Virus record (IMG/VR): IMGVR_UViG_3300042907_001269
Span: 1-64,000 of that record
Origin: a virus
Length of the DNA: 64,000 bases
Reading direction: 5' to 3' (one strand)
The first letter of the stretch is position 1; each line of letters begins with the position of its first letter. The notes beneath the pieces are model-generated. The model did not search any database. It was given only the letters and a program-made list of their open reading frames with translations, and was not told where the DNA came from. Shown here one piece after another: positions 44,573 to 54,967 of the stretch. The translations under genes and the position numbers were made by a program.

Positions 44573-47500
44573 ATGGCAAATTCGGATAAAGATATTCTTA
44601 TAACCCCAAGTATAGGATCTACTAATACGGATCCAAAAATAGATTTTGTAGGAGCAAGTACAAATACTGGACCTTCTACTATTACTGCGGTTGTATATCC
44701 GACGAATAATGGCACTCTAAGTTTTCAAGGAAGTGAAGGAACTCTATTTTCTATTAGTAATATCTTATCTTCTGGTTCAATCTTTAGCGTCAATCCAATC
44801 TCTGGTATTCCGATTATTGACGTTAATGCTGACAGAACAATTGCACTAAATCCTTTTGGTGGAAATACTGGTATTGGTTCCACAAGTCCAAGAGCAAAGT
44901 TAGATGTTGTCGGTGATGTAAGAGTATCTGGTGCCTCTACTTTTGGTGGAACTCTAGAATTAGATGCCGGATTAAGAGATTTTTATGGAAATATAGGTGC
45001 CGCTGGTAGTGTCTTTATTTCTACAGGTGCCGGAGTAAGTTGGACTACTCCATTTGCGGCTGGTTTGCAAGGACTCCAAGGATTACAAGGTACTCAGGGT
45101 AATCAAGGATTACAGGGTAGACAAGGACTTCAGGGAACTCAAGGTACACAAGGTCTTCAAGGTACTTTAGGTTCTCAAGGTACACAAGGTCTTCAGGGTA
45201 CTTTAGGTTCTCAAGGCACCCAAGGTCTTCAGGGTACTTTAGGTTCTCAAGGTACTCAGGGATTACAAGGTACTTTAGGTTCTCAAGGTACTCAAGGTCT
45301 CCAGGGTACTTTAGGTTCTCAGGGTACTCAAGGACTTCAAGGTACTCAAGGACTTCAGGGTACTCAAGGTCTTCAGGGTACTCAAGGTCTTCAAGGTACT
45401 TTAGGTTCTCAAGGTACTCAAGGATTGCAGGGTACTTTAGGTTCTCAAGGTACTCAAGGATTGCAGGGTACTTTAGGTTCTCAGGGTACTCAAGGACTTC
45501 AGGGTACTCAAGGTCTTCAGGGTACTCAAGGTCTTCAGGGTACTCAAGGATTGCAGGGTACTTTAGGTTCTCAAGGTACTCAAGGATTGCAGGGTACTTT
45601 AGGTTCTCAAGGTACTCAAGGATTGCAGGGTACTTTAGGTTCTCAAGGTACTCAAGGATTGCAGGGTACTTTAGGTTCTCAAGGTACTCAAGGTCTCCAG
45701 GGTACTTTAGGTTCTCAAGGTACTCAAGGTCTTCAGGGTAATCAAGGATTGCAGGGTAGACAAGGACTTCAGGGAACTCAAGGATTACAAGGTGCTCAAG
45801 GACTACAGGGTCTAACAGGTCCGGTAGCAGGATCTGCTAATCAAATTGTTTATAAGGATGGGTCTAATAATCCAACCGGTTCTGGTAATCTAACTTTTGA
45901 TGGTACTAATCTTTATGTTGGTGGTAATGTAACGATTGGCGGAACATCGGTTCTTATTGCTTCTACCACTTTAACAGTAAAAGATAAAGATATTATTGTA
46001 GGTCTTGCTACTACTGCTGGTGGTGCCGTTATTTCAAATGATACTACAGCAAATCACGGTGGTATTGCGGTTGCTTCAACAGAGGGAAGTCCATTATTTG
46101 ATATTAATGCTGGTGTTGGTACTGATGACGTTCCATCTACATATAAACAAATTATGTGGATTAAGTCTGGTACTTTTACTGGACTGAATACTGATGCCTG
46201 GTTATTTAATTATGCGGTTGGTGTCGGCACTAATCAAGTTCCTAATGGGGTGAGACTTGCCGCTGGTGGAATTCAAGTTACTGATTTAACCGTAACTTCT
46301 CCGCAATTAAGAATTACTGGTCTCTCTACATTTGTTCAAACTGTTGAACTAGACGCTGGATTAAGAGATTTTTATGGAAATGTAGGGGCTGCTGGTAGTG
46401 TTCTCAGTTCTACTGGTACAGGAGTAAGTTGGACTGCTCCATTTGCGGCTGGTTTGCAAGGTCTTCAGGGTACTCAAGGACTCCAAGGAACTCAGGGACT
46501 TCAGGGTAATCAAGGATTGCAGGGTAGACAAGGACTTCAAGGTACACAAGGACTTCAGGGAACTCAAGGTCTTCAGGGAACTCAAGGTCTTCAGGGTACT
46601 CAAGGACTTCAGGGTACTCAAGGACTCCAAGGTACTTTAGGTTCTCAGGGTACTCAAGGTCTTCAAGGTACTTTAGGTTCTCAAGGCACTCAAGGTCTTC
46701 AGGGTAATCAAGGATTGCAGGGTACTCAAGGTCTTCAGGGTAATCAAGGATTGCAGGGTAGACAAGGACTTCAAGGTACTCAAGGATTACAAGGTGCTCA
46801 AGGACTACAAGGTACTCAAGGACTTCAGGGTCTTCAGGGTGGAAATAATGGTGGAGTAACAATACTTGATGATACTACCACAAATTCAAATTGGTATGTG
46901 GCAATATCAAGTGTAACTTCAGGTATTCAAACCACATTAAGAGTTTCATCTACAAGACTTCAAATTAATCCTTCAACAGGGGCACTTGGAATTGGAACTG
47001 TCATTGATGTTGTTCCTTATGATACTTTAAACTCTGGAACACTTTCTTTTGAGGGTTCTGCTGGGCAACTCTTTAGTATTACAAATAATCTAACTACTGG
47101 TTCTATCTTCTCAGTTAATGATGTTTCTGGTATTCCAAGTATTGATGTAAATGCCGATGGAACTATTCAATTAGCACCTTATGGAATTAATGAAAAAGTA
47201 GGTATTGGAACCACACTTCCAACATCAAAACTCACAGTTCAGGGTGATGTAAGAGTTTCTGGTGCTTCTACTTTTGTTGGATTAATTGAACTTGATTCAT
47301 CCTTAAGAGATTTTTATGGAAATATAGGTGCCGCTGGTAGTGTCTTTATTTCTACTGGTGCCGGAGTTAGTTGGACTACTCCATTTGCTGCTGGATTACA
47401 AGGATTACAAGGTAATCAAGGATTACAAGGTAATCAAGGATTGCAGGGTAGACAAGGACTTCAGGGAACTCAAGGTCTTCAGGGTACTTTAGGTTCTCAG

Positions 47501-48916
47501 GGATTACAAGGTACTTTAGGTTCTCAAGGTACACAAGGACTTCAAGGTCTTCAGGGTACTCAAGGTACACAAGGACTTCAAGGACTTCAAGGATTACAAG
47601 GTACTCAAGGACTTCAGGGTACTTTAGGTTCTCAGGGTACTCAGGGATTACAGGGTACTTTAGGTTCTCAGGGTACACAAGGACTTCAAGGTAATCAAGG
47701 ATTGCAGGGTAGACAAGGACTTCAGGGCACTTTAGGTTCTCAGGGTACTCAGGGATTACAAGGTACTTTAGGTTCTCAGGGTACTCAGGGATTACAAGGT
47801 ACTTTAGGTTCTCAGGGTACTCAGGGATTACAAGGTACTTTAGGTTCTCAGGGAACTCAAGGATTACAAGGTACTTTAGGTTCTCAGGGTACTCAAGGTC
47901 TCCAAGGTACTTTAGGTTCTCAAGGTACTCAGGGATTACAGGGTACTTTAGGTTCTCAAGGTACTCAGGGATTACAAGGTACTTTAGGTTCTCAGGGTAC
48001 TCAAGGTCTCCAAGGTACTTTAGGTTCTCAAGGTACTCAGGGATTACAAGGTAATCAAGGATTGCAGGGTAGGCAAGGTCTTCAGGGTACTTTAGGTTCT
48101 CAAGGTACTCAAGGATTACAAGGTACTTTAGGTTCTCAAGGTACACAAGGACTTCAGGGAACTCAAGGTCTCCAGGGTACTTTAGGTTCTCAGGGAACTC
48201 AAGGATTACAAGGTCTAACAGGTCCAGTAGCTGGTTCTGCCAATCAAGTCGTCTATAAGGATGGTACTAATACTGCAACCGGTTCTGCTAATCTTACTTT
48301 TAATGGTACTACTTTAACTGCTACTCAGATAGATTTAAGTGCTAGTGGAACTGCAAGTGATTCTGTTCTTTACTTATCCGGTACTCCAACTAGTTCAAGT
48401 GGCACAAATGGTCTCTTAGGTATAGGTCAACTTAACTTCTCTGATACTGATATTATTGCTAATTTTGTTCATAGTGTCAATAGTTATGCACAAGTAGTTG
48501 TTCAGAATAAAAATAGTGGATCTACATCTTCTGCAGATGTTATTGTTAATAATGACCGTGCCGCAGGAACAACTTATTTCGGTGACTTTGGAATTAATGG
48601 AACCACATTTGCCGGTGGTGGACCATTCGGAGACCCTGATGGTACTTATCTATATTCTTCCGGAGGAACTCTTACACTAGGTTCTCAGGGAGCATATAAT
48701 GTTAAAGTTGCTTCAAATAATACAGAAAGAGTTACGATTCTGAGTACTGGTAATGTTGGTATAGGAACCGCAAGTCCATCATTCACGGCAGATATTGCTG
48801 GTGATGCAAGAGTAACCTCAACAAACAAGATGAGATTTGGTGGAACTTCAGGAACCACTAACTTCTATATACAGTATAATTCCACGACTAACAGTTTAGA
48901 CTTCGTGGCAGGATAA
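44573..48916 (+). CDS. collagen-like tail fibre, 1447 aa
   Basis: The N-terminus (KDILITPSIGSTNTDPKIDF) is followed by three collagen-like blocks at about 45066-45825, 46452-46840 and 47398-48220. They use G-L-Q, G-T-Q and the distinctive G-T-L-G-S-Q unit. Between blocks 1 and 2 lies the same [20 protein letters not shown] module as in the giant fibre. The C-terminus has VTILSTGNVGIGTASPSFTA, a motif common before fibre tips. The protein ends DFVAG without an S74 domain. It is separated from the next gene by 4 nt. Confidence 0.88.
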   Translation: MANSDKDILITPSIGSTNTDPKIDFVGASTNTGPSTITAVVYPTNNGTLSFQGSEGTLFSISNILSSGSIFSVNPISGIPIIDVNADRTIALNPFGGNTGIGSTSPRAKLDVVGDVRVSGASTFGGTLELDAGLRDFYGNIGAAGSVFISTGAGVSWTTPFAAGLQGLQGLQGTQGNQGLQGRQGLQGTQGTQGLQGTLGSQGTQGLQGTLGSQGTQGLQGTLGSQGTQGLQGTLGSQGTQGLQGTLGSQGTQGLQGTQGLQGTQGLQGTQGLQGTLGSQGTQGLQGTLGSQGTQGLQGTLGSQGTQGLQGTQGLQGTQGLQGTQGLQGTLGSQGTQGLQGTLGSQGTQGLQGTLGSQGTQGLQGTLGSQGTQGLQGTLGSQGTQGLQGNQGLQGRQGLQGTQGLQGAQGLQGLTGPVAGSANQIVYKDGSNNPTGSGNLTFDGTNLYVGGNVTIGGTSVLIASTTLTVKDKDIIVGLATTAGGAVISNDTTANHGGIAVASTEGSPLFDINAGVGTDDVPSTYKQIMWIKSGTFTGLNTDAWLFNYAVGVGTNQVPNGVRLAAGGIQVTDLTVTSPQLRITGLSTFVQTVELDAGLRDFYGNVGAAGSVLSSTGTGVSWTAPFAAGLQGLQGTQGLQGTQGLQGNQGLQGRQGLQGTQGLQGTQGLQGTQGLQGTQGLQGTQGLQGTLGSQGTQGLQGTLGSQGTQGLQGNQGLQGTQGLQGNQGLQGRQGLQGTQGLQGAQGLQGTQGLQGLQGGNNGGVTILDDTTTNSNWYVAISSVTSGIQTTLRVSSTRLQINPSTGALGIGTVIDVVPYDTLNSGTLSFEGSAGQLFSITNNLTTGSIFSVNDVSGIPSIDVNADGTIQLAPYGINEKVGIGTTLPTSKLTVQGDVRVSGASTFVGLIELDSSLRDFYGNIGAAGSVFISTGAGVSWTTPFAAGLQGLQGNQGLQGNQGLQGRQGLQGTQGLQGTLGSQGLQGTLGSQGTQGLQGLQGTQGTQGLQGLQGLQGTQGLQGTLGSQGTQGLQGTLGSQGTQGLQGNQGLQGRQGLQGTLGSQGTQGLQGTLGSQGTQGLQGTLGSQGTQGLQGTLGSQGTQGLQGTLGSQGTQGLQGTLGSQGTQGLQGTLGSQGTQGLQGTLGSQGTQGLQGTLGSQGTQGLQGNQGLQGRQGLQGTLGSQGTQGLQGTLGSQGTQGLQGTQGLQGTLGSQGTQGLQGLTGPVAGSANQVVYKDGTNTATGSANLTFNGTTLTATQIDLSASGTASDSVLYLSGTPTSSSGTNGLLGIGQLNFSDTDIIANFVHSVNSYAQVVVQNKNSGSTSSADVIVNNDRAAGTTYFGDFGINGTTFAGGGPFGDPDGTYLYSSGGTLTLGSQGAYNVKVASNNTERVTILSTGNVGIGTASPSFTADIAGDARVTSTNKMRFGGTSGTTNFYIQYNSTTNSLDFVAG

Positions 48917-48920
48917 TATT

Positions 48921-51209
48921 ATGCCAGATATTGTAGGAAGATTAGACCAATACGCATCTATAGTCGCATATGAGTTTGATGATTACTCTATGAGTGAGAA
49001 TTTAGTTTCATACTCTACATACAATACAGCTACTTGGGTTAATAATTTTCCTGCAGGAGCAACATTAACTACAGGAATTGATGCACCTGATGGAACAACT
49101 ACTGCAGTTAGATTTACTTGCAACAATACAACAAATGCATTGTTGAGAGTAAATATACCTTCACTTACTCCTAATGGAACTGATACTTATATAACAAGTT
49201 TTTATGTAAGAAAAATTAGTGGAACAGGTAGTGCTTTTACAGATTTGGGTGATGGAAATCCCTCTGCGGATTATTCATCACAATTAGTTACTAATCAATG
49301 GGTAAGAGTGACTGTAAGTGGAGTTCCAACAGCAACTGCAAAAACTTTCTTAGATTTGTTTTCCGACAATAATACAAATTATGTTTTAGATTTTTGGGGA
49401 GTTCAATTAGAAAAAAGTTCATTGGTAACTGATTATACCCCAACATCAGGCACAGCAATTAGTAGAGTTCTGGCATCAACAACCAACACAAACATCACAG
49501 GACTTGGAACATATTATAGTTCTGGATTTAGTGAAAATGTAGGTGCTGCAACTACACTCACCGCAAATGTCTTTCCACCTTATGACTTAGTATATGATGA
49601 GTTTGGAGGAACTTTCTTTGGTGCGGGGCAAGGAAGATATATGAGACAAAATACTGATAAGTCTGTGATTGTTTATAATGAAATTAATGAGATGGATTTA
49701 TTTGTAACTGATGTTACTACTAGTGGAATGCAACTGTATATTGATGCCGGAATTTCTACAAGTGTTACTCAAATTGCCGCAGTAAGTCAGGAATTATATA
49801 CTACACCGGGAACTTATACCTTTGTTGTACCTGCCGGTTATACTTCAATCTCTGCCGTTTGTGTCGGTGGAGGTGGTGGAGGTGGAAATGATACTGACCC
49901 AGAAGAACCAGGTTCTGGTGGCGGCGGCGGCGGGCTTGCATATCAAGCATCTATTGCCGTTACTCCCGGAGAAAGTCTTACAGTTGTGGTTGGTTCTGGT
50001 GGAGGTTCCAATACTGCTGGTGGGCAATCTAGAATTCATAGGAGTGGAACAAATTTAGTTGCCGCAAATGGAGGTGGCGCCGGGCAAAGTCCAGACAATG
50101 GAAATGCCGGTGGTACTGGAGGAACTGTAGTTGTTGGTACTGGAGGTGCCGGTGGTGCTGGCGGGGCAACTGCTGATGGAAATACTCAAGGTGCTGGCGG
50201 TGGTGGTGCCGGTGGTTATTCTGGAACTGGCGGAACAGGTCAAGATGGTGACTTAACTCCTGCTTCTACTAATGGTTCTGGCGGAGGCGGTGGCGGTGGT
50301 GGACAAAATGCCGGTGGTGGAGGTGTAGGTATACTTGGTGCTGGTACTAGTGGGAATGGAAGTGGAGCTGGAACCGGAGGTCTTGCCGGTTCTAGTGGCA
50401 CTAATGGTAGTAACTCTGGTACACTTAATGGTGCTGGTGGTGCTTATGGTGGTGGTGGTGCCGGTGCTGCCGGTGGAGATACTCCAGGTAGTGGTGCAAA
50501 TGGTGCCGTAAGAATTATCTATGGTGCTGGTAGGTCTTATCCTTCAACTAATGTCACCGATCAATCTTCACCTGCTTATTTCACCATAGCAGACTTAAGT
50601 GGAAATGGAAGAACCGCAAGTACTGTACCTTTAGGTGAACCAACATATTCTTCAATCATACGAGAGGGTTCAGTAGCATTTGATGGTACAAATGATTATA
50701 TGACCATCAGTGGATATAAAGGAATAACCGGAACAGGAGCAAGAACATCAATCATCTGGTTCAGAGCAAGGGTGCCAAACATTGCGTATCGTCTTTTTGG
50801 TTGGGGTACTACTGCGACTGGAGGTAAATGGAATGTATCATTAGATGCGACAACATTTAGACCAAGAGTAGAAATTGCCACCGGAAGTGTTCTTGCCAAT
50901 ACAAGTGCTCCTAATGTTACGAATGGTGCATGGTATATGATTGCGGCATCGGCACCTGCTAGTGGAACTGCAAGTAGTATTAAACTTTATATTGATGGTT
51001 ATTTGGTAACTGATACGACGGTAACTTCTGGAGCAACGGCAATTAATACTGTCTCGGGTTCTGATGTGTCTTTTGGTGCTTCTCTTGCGGATGCCGCACC
51101 AGGATATTTGAATGGAAATGTGGCACAATTTCTGACTTATAATCGTCAATTAACGGACTTGGAAATACTTCAGATATATAAGATTATAACAAACCGCTTC
51201 TGGTTGTAG
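48921..51209 (+). CDS. glycine-rich fibre/adhesin with C-terminal LamG domain
   Basis: A 762-residue protein. The first 290 residues look like a beta-sandwich carbohydrate-binding region. PGTYTFVVPAGYTSISAVCV leads into a long Gly-rich segment (residues about 310-530) with polyglycine runs, as in phage adhesins with polyglycine helices. The end YMTISGYKGITGTGARTSII to NVAQFLTYNRQLTDLEILQI is a LamG domain. Receptor binding is the likely job. Confidence 0.82.
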   Translation: MPDIVGRLDQYASIVAYEFDDYSMSENLVSYSTYNTATWVNNFPAGATLTTGIDAPDGTTTAVRFTCNNTTNALLRVNIPSLTPNGTDTYITSFYVRKISGTGSAFTDLGDGNPSADYSSQLVTNQWVRVTVSGVPTATAKTFLDLFSDNNTNYVLDFWGVQLEKSSLVTDYTPTSGTAISRVLASTTNTNITGLGTYYSSGFSENVGAATTLTANVFPPYDLVYDEFGGTFFGAGQGRYMRQNTDKSVIVYNEINEMDLFVTDVTTSGMQLYIDAGISTSVTQIAAVSQELYTTPGTYTFVVPAGYTSISAVCVGGGGGGGNDTDPEEPGSGGGGGGLAYQASIAVTPGESLTVVVGSGGGSNTAGGQSRIHRSGTNLVAANGGGAGQSPDNGNAGGTGGTVVVGTGGAGGAGGATADGNTQGAGGGGAGGYSGTGGTGQDGDLTPASTNGSGGGGGGGGQNAGGGGVGILGAGTSGNGSGAGTGGLAGSSGTNGSNSGTLNGAGGAYGGGGAGAAGGDTPGSGANGAVRIIYGAGRSYPSTNVTDQSSPAYFTIADLSGNGRTASTVPLGEPTYSSIIREGSVAFDGTNDYMTISGYKGITGTGARTSIIWFRARVPNIAYRLFGWGTTATGGKWNVSLDATTFRPRVEIATGSVLANTSAPNVTNGAWYMIAASAPASGTASSIKLYIDGYLVTDTTVTSGATAINTVSGSDVSFGASLADAAPGYLNGNVAQFLTYNRQLTDLEILQIYKIITNRFWL

Positions 51210-51221
51210 TTTAGTTTATCT

Positions 51222-51229
51222 CATAAATA
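51222..51229 (+). promoter_or_regulatory. late promoter
   Basis: CATAAATA lies 21 nt before the ATG at 51251. Confidence 0.6.
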
Positions 51230-51250
51230 TAAAAAAGGTATTCGCTAATA

Positions 51251-54076
51251 ATGGCAAGACAGGTATTACTTGAAACTGGATATACATTTACTCCTGCTAC
51301 AAAGACTGTAGTTATTCCTCGTGCAACTCCGAGAGAACGATTGATACTGATTACGAATGTAACAACTAATCAGGTAATTTATAACTTTTCAGACTCAAAT
51401 CTGACGGCAACTTCTTATACAATTGATGGAAATGCCGATACTACGACAGTAGTTTTGAATTATAATACTACTGGAATGCTATCAACTCATAAACTCCAGT
51501 TTGTTGTAGATGACCACGAGCAATATATAACTCCATCAGAAACTCTGATGGACCCTGTGGGTAAGATGAGAATTTCTAATCCACAGTCACTAATTGATAC
51601 TGACTTTGAGTATGGAACTCAACCCACCAAATGGGAAACTACCACACTATTAAGCAATCGCCCAAGTGCTTTTTATGATGCAACATCACCTATTACAATT
51701 ACTAACATCGCAGGAGCAGGAACTAGAACTGTTACGGTAACATCAACCGCAAACCCAGGTGTTGGTGTTCCTATCTTTGTTCAGGACGCAACAGACCCAA
51801 TTGCAAATGGTTGGCAACTTACAGAAACAAGTGCCGCAGGAAACTTTACTTATGTTGCCAGAGCAAACGTAGTAAACGCAACAATTTTTGATGCCTCAAA
51901 GACTTATGTTTATTCTGGAAGTTTCTTTACTGGTTCTGCAATTCCAGTAAGTGCAACTGGTGGTGCTGCATTTACTAACTCTGGAACCACAGTTACTTGT
52001 ACAACTACTGGTCCTCATGGTTTTTCTATTGGTGATGGTATTTTTGTAAGAAATACAACAGCAGCAACATCTAATCCACCGAATGGAGCATTTTTTGTTG
52101 CTACCATACCAACATCAAATACCTTCACTTTTATTGCCGATGTTGCACCATCAGGACAAATCACAGCAACTGGCGGGACACAAAATCTTTATGCAAGACC
52201 TTACACTTCATCTATTCACAGACCTTATGATGGTGGTGTAAGTTTTAGTTCGGGAACTCCATATCATAATAATCAACTGATTCGTCAGACAAGAAGATAC
52301 TTCCGTTATCAGTCTGGTAAAGGTGTTCAGTTCAGTACTGGTACAAACCTCAAAGCAGGATTTTCTGTTGATAATGTTACTTCATCTGGAACTACTGTTA
52401 CTGTAACCTGTAAGTTTCCACATAACTTAGGTCCGGGAGCATCTGTTATTGTATCTGGTGCTGACCAAGCGGCATATAACGGAACATTTACCGTAGCAAC
52501 AGTTCCAACTGATTTAACATTTACTTACACCGCTGGTTCAACACCAGCATCATCTCCAGCAACAGGATTTCCCATTAATGTTTCGCCATTCGCCTGGTAT
52601 GGTTCCAGAATTCGTATTGGAATGTTTGATGAGCAAAATGGATTTTTCTTTGAGCACGATGGTCAAACTTTATACGCAGTAAGACGTTCAAGTACAGAAC
52701 AACTATCAGGTGGAGTATCAGTTACTGCAGGTTCTGCAACAATTACTGGAACAAATACCAAGTTTTCTTCTCAACTCAAACCAGGAGATTATGTAGTTAT
52801 TCGTGGAATGTCATATCTAGTTCTCACGATTGCTAGTGACACTTCTATGTTTGTTTCTCCAGAATACAGAGGAACTACGATTTCAAGTGGTGCCATAATT
52901 ATAACAAAGAGAATTGATACACGAGTTGCTCAATCTCAATTCAATATTGATAAGTGTGATGGAACTGGACCATCAGGATTTAATCTGGATTTGAACAAGA
53001 TGCAGATGATTTATATGGATTATTCCTGGTATGGTGCAGGAGCAATTCGTTATGGATTCAAGAACCAAAGAGGTGAAGTCATTTATTGTCATAGAACACC
53101 AAATGCAAACTTCAGAACCGAAGCATATATGCGTTCTGGAAACCTTCCATCAAGATATGAGTGTAATACAATTCCACCAATTACGTATTTGACTGCAACA
53201 TTAACATCTGGTGTTACCGCATCTATGTCGGTAAATGATACTTCATTATTCCCATCTTCTGGAACTCTTGTAGTAAGAGCGGCAGGAGGAACTGGAGCAG
53301 CAGTAGAATACATTAATTATACTGGTAAAACCGCAACTACATTTACAACTCTAACGAGAAATGTCACCAACCTAACTGGTCCTGGTGGTCTTACTGGTGG
53401 TGGTGGAACCGCATCTGCAACCACATTTACCTTTAGTGCAACAGCACCAGTTTCAGTTGAACTTCATGCACCTCAAACATCTGCAACAATTGCACACTGG
53501 GGTTCTTCGGTCATTATGGATGGAGGATTTGATGATGATAAATCGTTCATATTTACTTCGGGTATGAATACCGCACTAAGTATTGCTGCTGGAGCAACAA
53601 ATGCTCTTATTTCTCTTCGTCTTTCTCCGAGTGTTGATTCTGGTCTGACTGGAGTACTGGGAGCAAGAGATTTAATTAACCGAATGCAATTAACTCTTCG
53701 AGAAATTGGAGCGGTTGCAAGTGCTAACTTTAGAATTGCTCTGATTTTAAATGGAAGAGTAAGTGCCGGAACTTTCGCTTCCGCTGGTGGTTCATCTCTT
53801 TCTCAGATTTGCGTACATACCGGAACTACAACTGTGACTGGTGGAGAACAAATTTATTCATTCTTCGTTCCAAATGGAGTTAACTCAAAAGAACTCAATC
53901 TTGTTCGTGACCTTGGAAATTCTATTTTAGGTGGAGGAACTGTATTGACTGTTCCGACAACCGTAAATAATGTTTATCCGGATGGACCTGATATGGTGAC
54001 TATTGTTGCAACTAATCTTGCGGGAACTTCTCAAACAATCAATGCAAGACTTTCTTGGACGGAGGCACAGGCATAA
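51251..54076 (+). CDS. large virion structural protein, 941 aa
   Basis: The product starts MARQVLLETGYTFTPATKTV, then VIPRATPRERLILITNVTTN, and has EQYITPSETLMDPVGKMRIS, ISNPQSLIDTDFEYGTQPTK and FNLDLNKMQMIYMDYSWYGA. From memory these are shared with a large structural protein conserved in T4-like cyanophages. The rest is beta-rich, with repeated Ig-like segments. It is 3 nt from the next fibre gene. A tail or fibre-base role is likely. Confidence 0.8.
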   Translation: MARQVLLETGYTFTPATKTVVIPRATPRERLILITNVTTNQVIYNFSDSNLTATSYTIDGNADTTTVVLNYNTTGMLSTHKLQFVVDDHEQYITPSETLMDPVGKMRISNPQSLIDTDFEYGTQPTKWETTTLLSNRPSAFYDATSPITITNIAGAGTRTVTVTSTANPGVGVPIFVQDATDPIANGWQLTETSAAGNFTYVARANVVNATIFDASKTYVYSGSFFTGSAIPVSATGGAAFTNSGTTVTCTTTGPHGFSIGDGIFVRNTTAATSNPPNGAFFVATIPTSNTFTFIADVAPSGQITATGGTQNLYARPYTSSIHRPYDGGVSFSSGTPYHNNQLIRQTRRYFRYQSGKGVQFSTGTNLKAGFSVDNVTSSGTTVTVTCKFPHNLGPGASVIVSGADQAAYNGTFTVATVPTDLTFTYTAGSTPASSPATGFPINVSPFAWYGSRIRIGMFDEQNGFFFEHDGQTLYAVRRSSTEQLSGGVSVTAGSATITGTNTKFSSQLKPGDYVVIRGMSYLVLTIASDTSMFVSPEYRGTTISSGAIIITKRIDTRVAQSQFNIDKCDGTGPSGFNLDLNKMQMIYMDYSWYGAGAIRYGFKNQRGEVIYCHRTPNANFRTEAYMRSGNLPSRYECNTIPPITYLTATLTSGVTASMSVNDTSLFPSSGTLVVRAAGGTGAAVEYINYTGKTATTFTTLTRNVTNLTGPGGLTGGGGTASATTFTFSATAPVSVELHAPQTSATIAHWGSSVIMDGGFDDDKSFIFTSGMNTALSIAAGATNALISLRLSPSVDSGLTGVLGARDLINRMQLTLREIGAVASANFRIALILNGRVSAGTFASAGGSSLSQICVHTGTTTVTGGEQIYSFFVPNGVNSKELNLVRDLGNSILGGGTVLTVPTTVNNVYPDGPDMVTIVATNLAGTSQTINARLSWTEAQA

Positions 54077-54079
54077 GAA

Positions 54080-54967
54080 ATGGCAAAACTCAAAGGTGGT
54101 ACAAGAATATATGGTGATATTAAGATTGATGGTGGAATTTATGATAGTTCCAATCAAATTGGCATCGGTGGTTCTGTATTAATATCTACCGGAGTTGGTA
54201 TTGCTTGGACAACTGGGTCTGGAGGTGCTCAAGGTGCTCAAGGACTCCAAGGTAGACAAGGACTCCAAGGAACTCAGGGTCTTCAGGGAACTCAAGGTCT
54301 TCAGGGAACTCAAGGTCTTCAGGGTAATCAAGGATTACAGGGTAGACAAGGACTTCAGGGAACTCAAGGTACTCAAGGTCTTCAGGGTACTTTAGGTTCT
54401 CAAGGTACACAAGGTCTACAAGGTCTTTCTAATCAAGGTGTTCAAGGACTTCAAGGAAGACAAGGACAACAAGGTGTACAAGGTATAAGTAACCAAGGTG
54501 TTCAAGGTGCTGCTGCCGGTGGAGGAGGTTCTATTACTGTTAGTGACGATAATTCAACAAATGCTACAAGATATCCAGTATTTGAAGATGTAACTTCTGG
54601 AACTAGTAGCACTATTAATGTTGCTTCAACTAAACTTACATTTAACCCATCTACAGGAACATTATCGGCAACAGTATTCACATCACTCTCTGATGAAACT
54701 CAAAAAACCAACATAACACCAATTGCAAATGCTCTTGATTTAGTAATGCAAATGAATGGTGTTCGTTATGACTGGACAGATGGACACAATACGGGTTCTA
54801 TTGGTGTAATTGCACAAGAAATGGAAAGAATTATTCCAGAAGTTGTAAGCACTAATGATAGAGGATTGAAAACAGTTTCTTATGGAAACCTTGTTGGTGT
54901 ATTGATTGAAGCAATCAAAGAACAGCAAATTAGAATTGAAGAACTGGAAAGAAAGTTAGATGCCTAA
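54080..54967 (+). CDS. short collagen-like fibre with peptidase S74 chaperone domain
   Basis: A 295-residue protein: a short N-terminal segment, a collagen-like block (54232-54530, with [10 protein letters not shown] units and two GLSNQGVQG interruptions), and a C-terminal intramolecular chaperone. SLSDETQKTNITP holds the self-cleavage Ser204-Asp205, and GVIAQEMERIIPEVV with the coiled-coil end IKEQQIRIEELERKLDA is the S74 signature. S74 domains trimerise fibres and then cut themselves off. It overlaps the RCC1 gene by 8 nt. Confidence 0.93.
   Translation: MAKLKGGTRIYGDIKIDGGIYDSSNQIGIGGSVLISTGVGIAWTTGSGGAQGAQGLQGRQGLQGTQGLQGTQGLQGTQGLQGNQGLQGRQGLQGTQGTQGLQGTLGSQGTQGLQGLSNQGVQGLQGRQGQQGVQGISNQGVQGAAAGGGGSITVSDDNSTNATRYPVFEDVTSGTSSTINVASTKLTFNPSTGTLSATVFTSLSDETQKTNITPIANALDLVMQMNGVRYDWTDGHNTGSIGVIAQEMERIIPEVVSTNDRGLKTVSYGNLVGVLIEAIKEQQIRIEELERKLDA

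Noticed and set aside
33355-48230. Short regularly spaced direct repeats that could suggest CRISPR arrays
   Set aside because: They keep reading frame, vary only at synonymous positions, have no unique spacers and encode Gly-x-y triplets; no cas genes are present.
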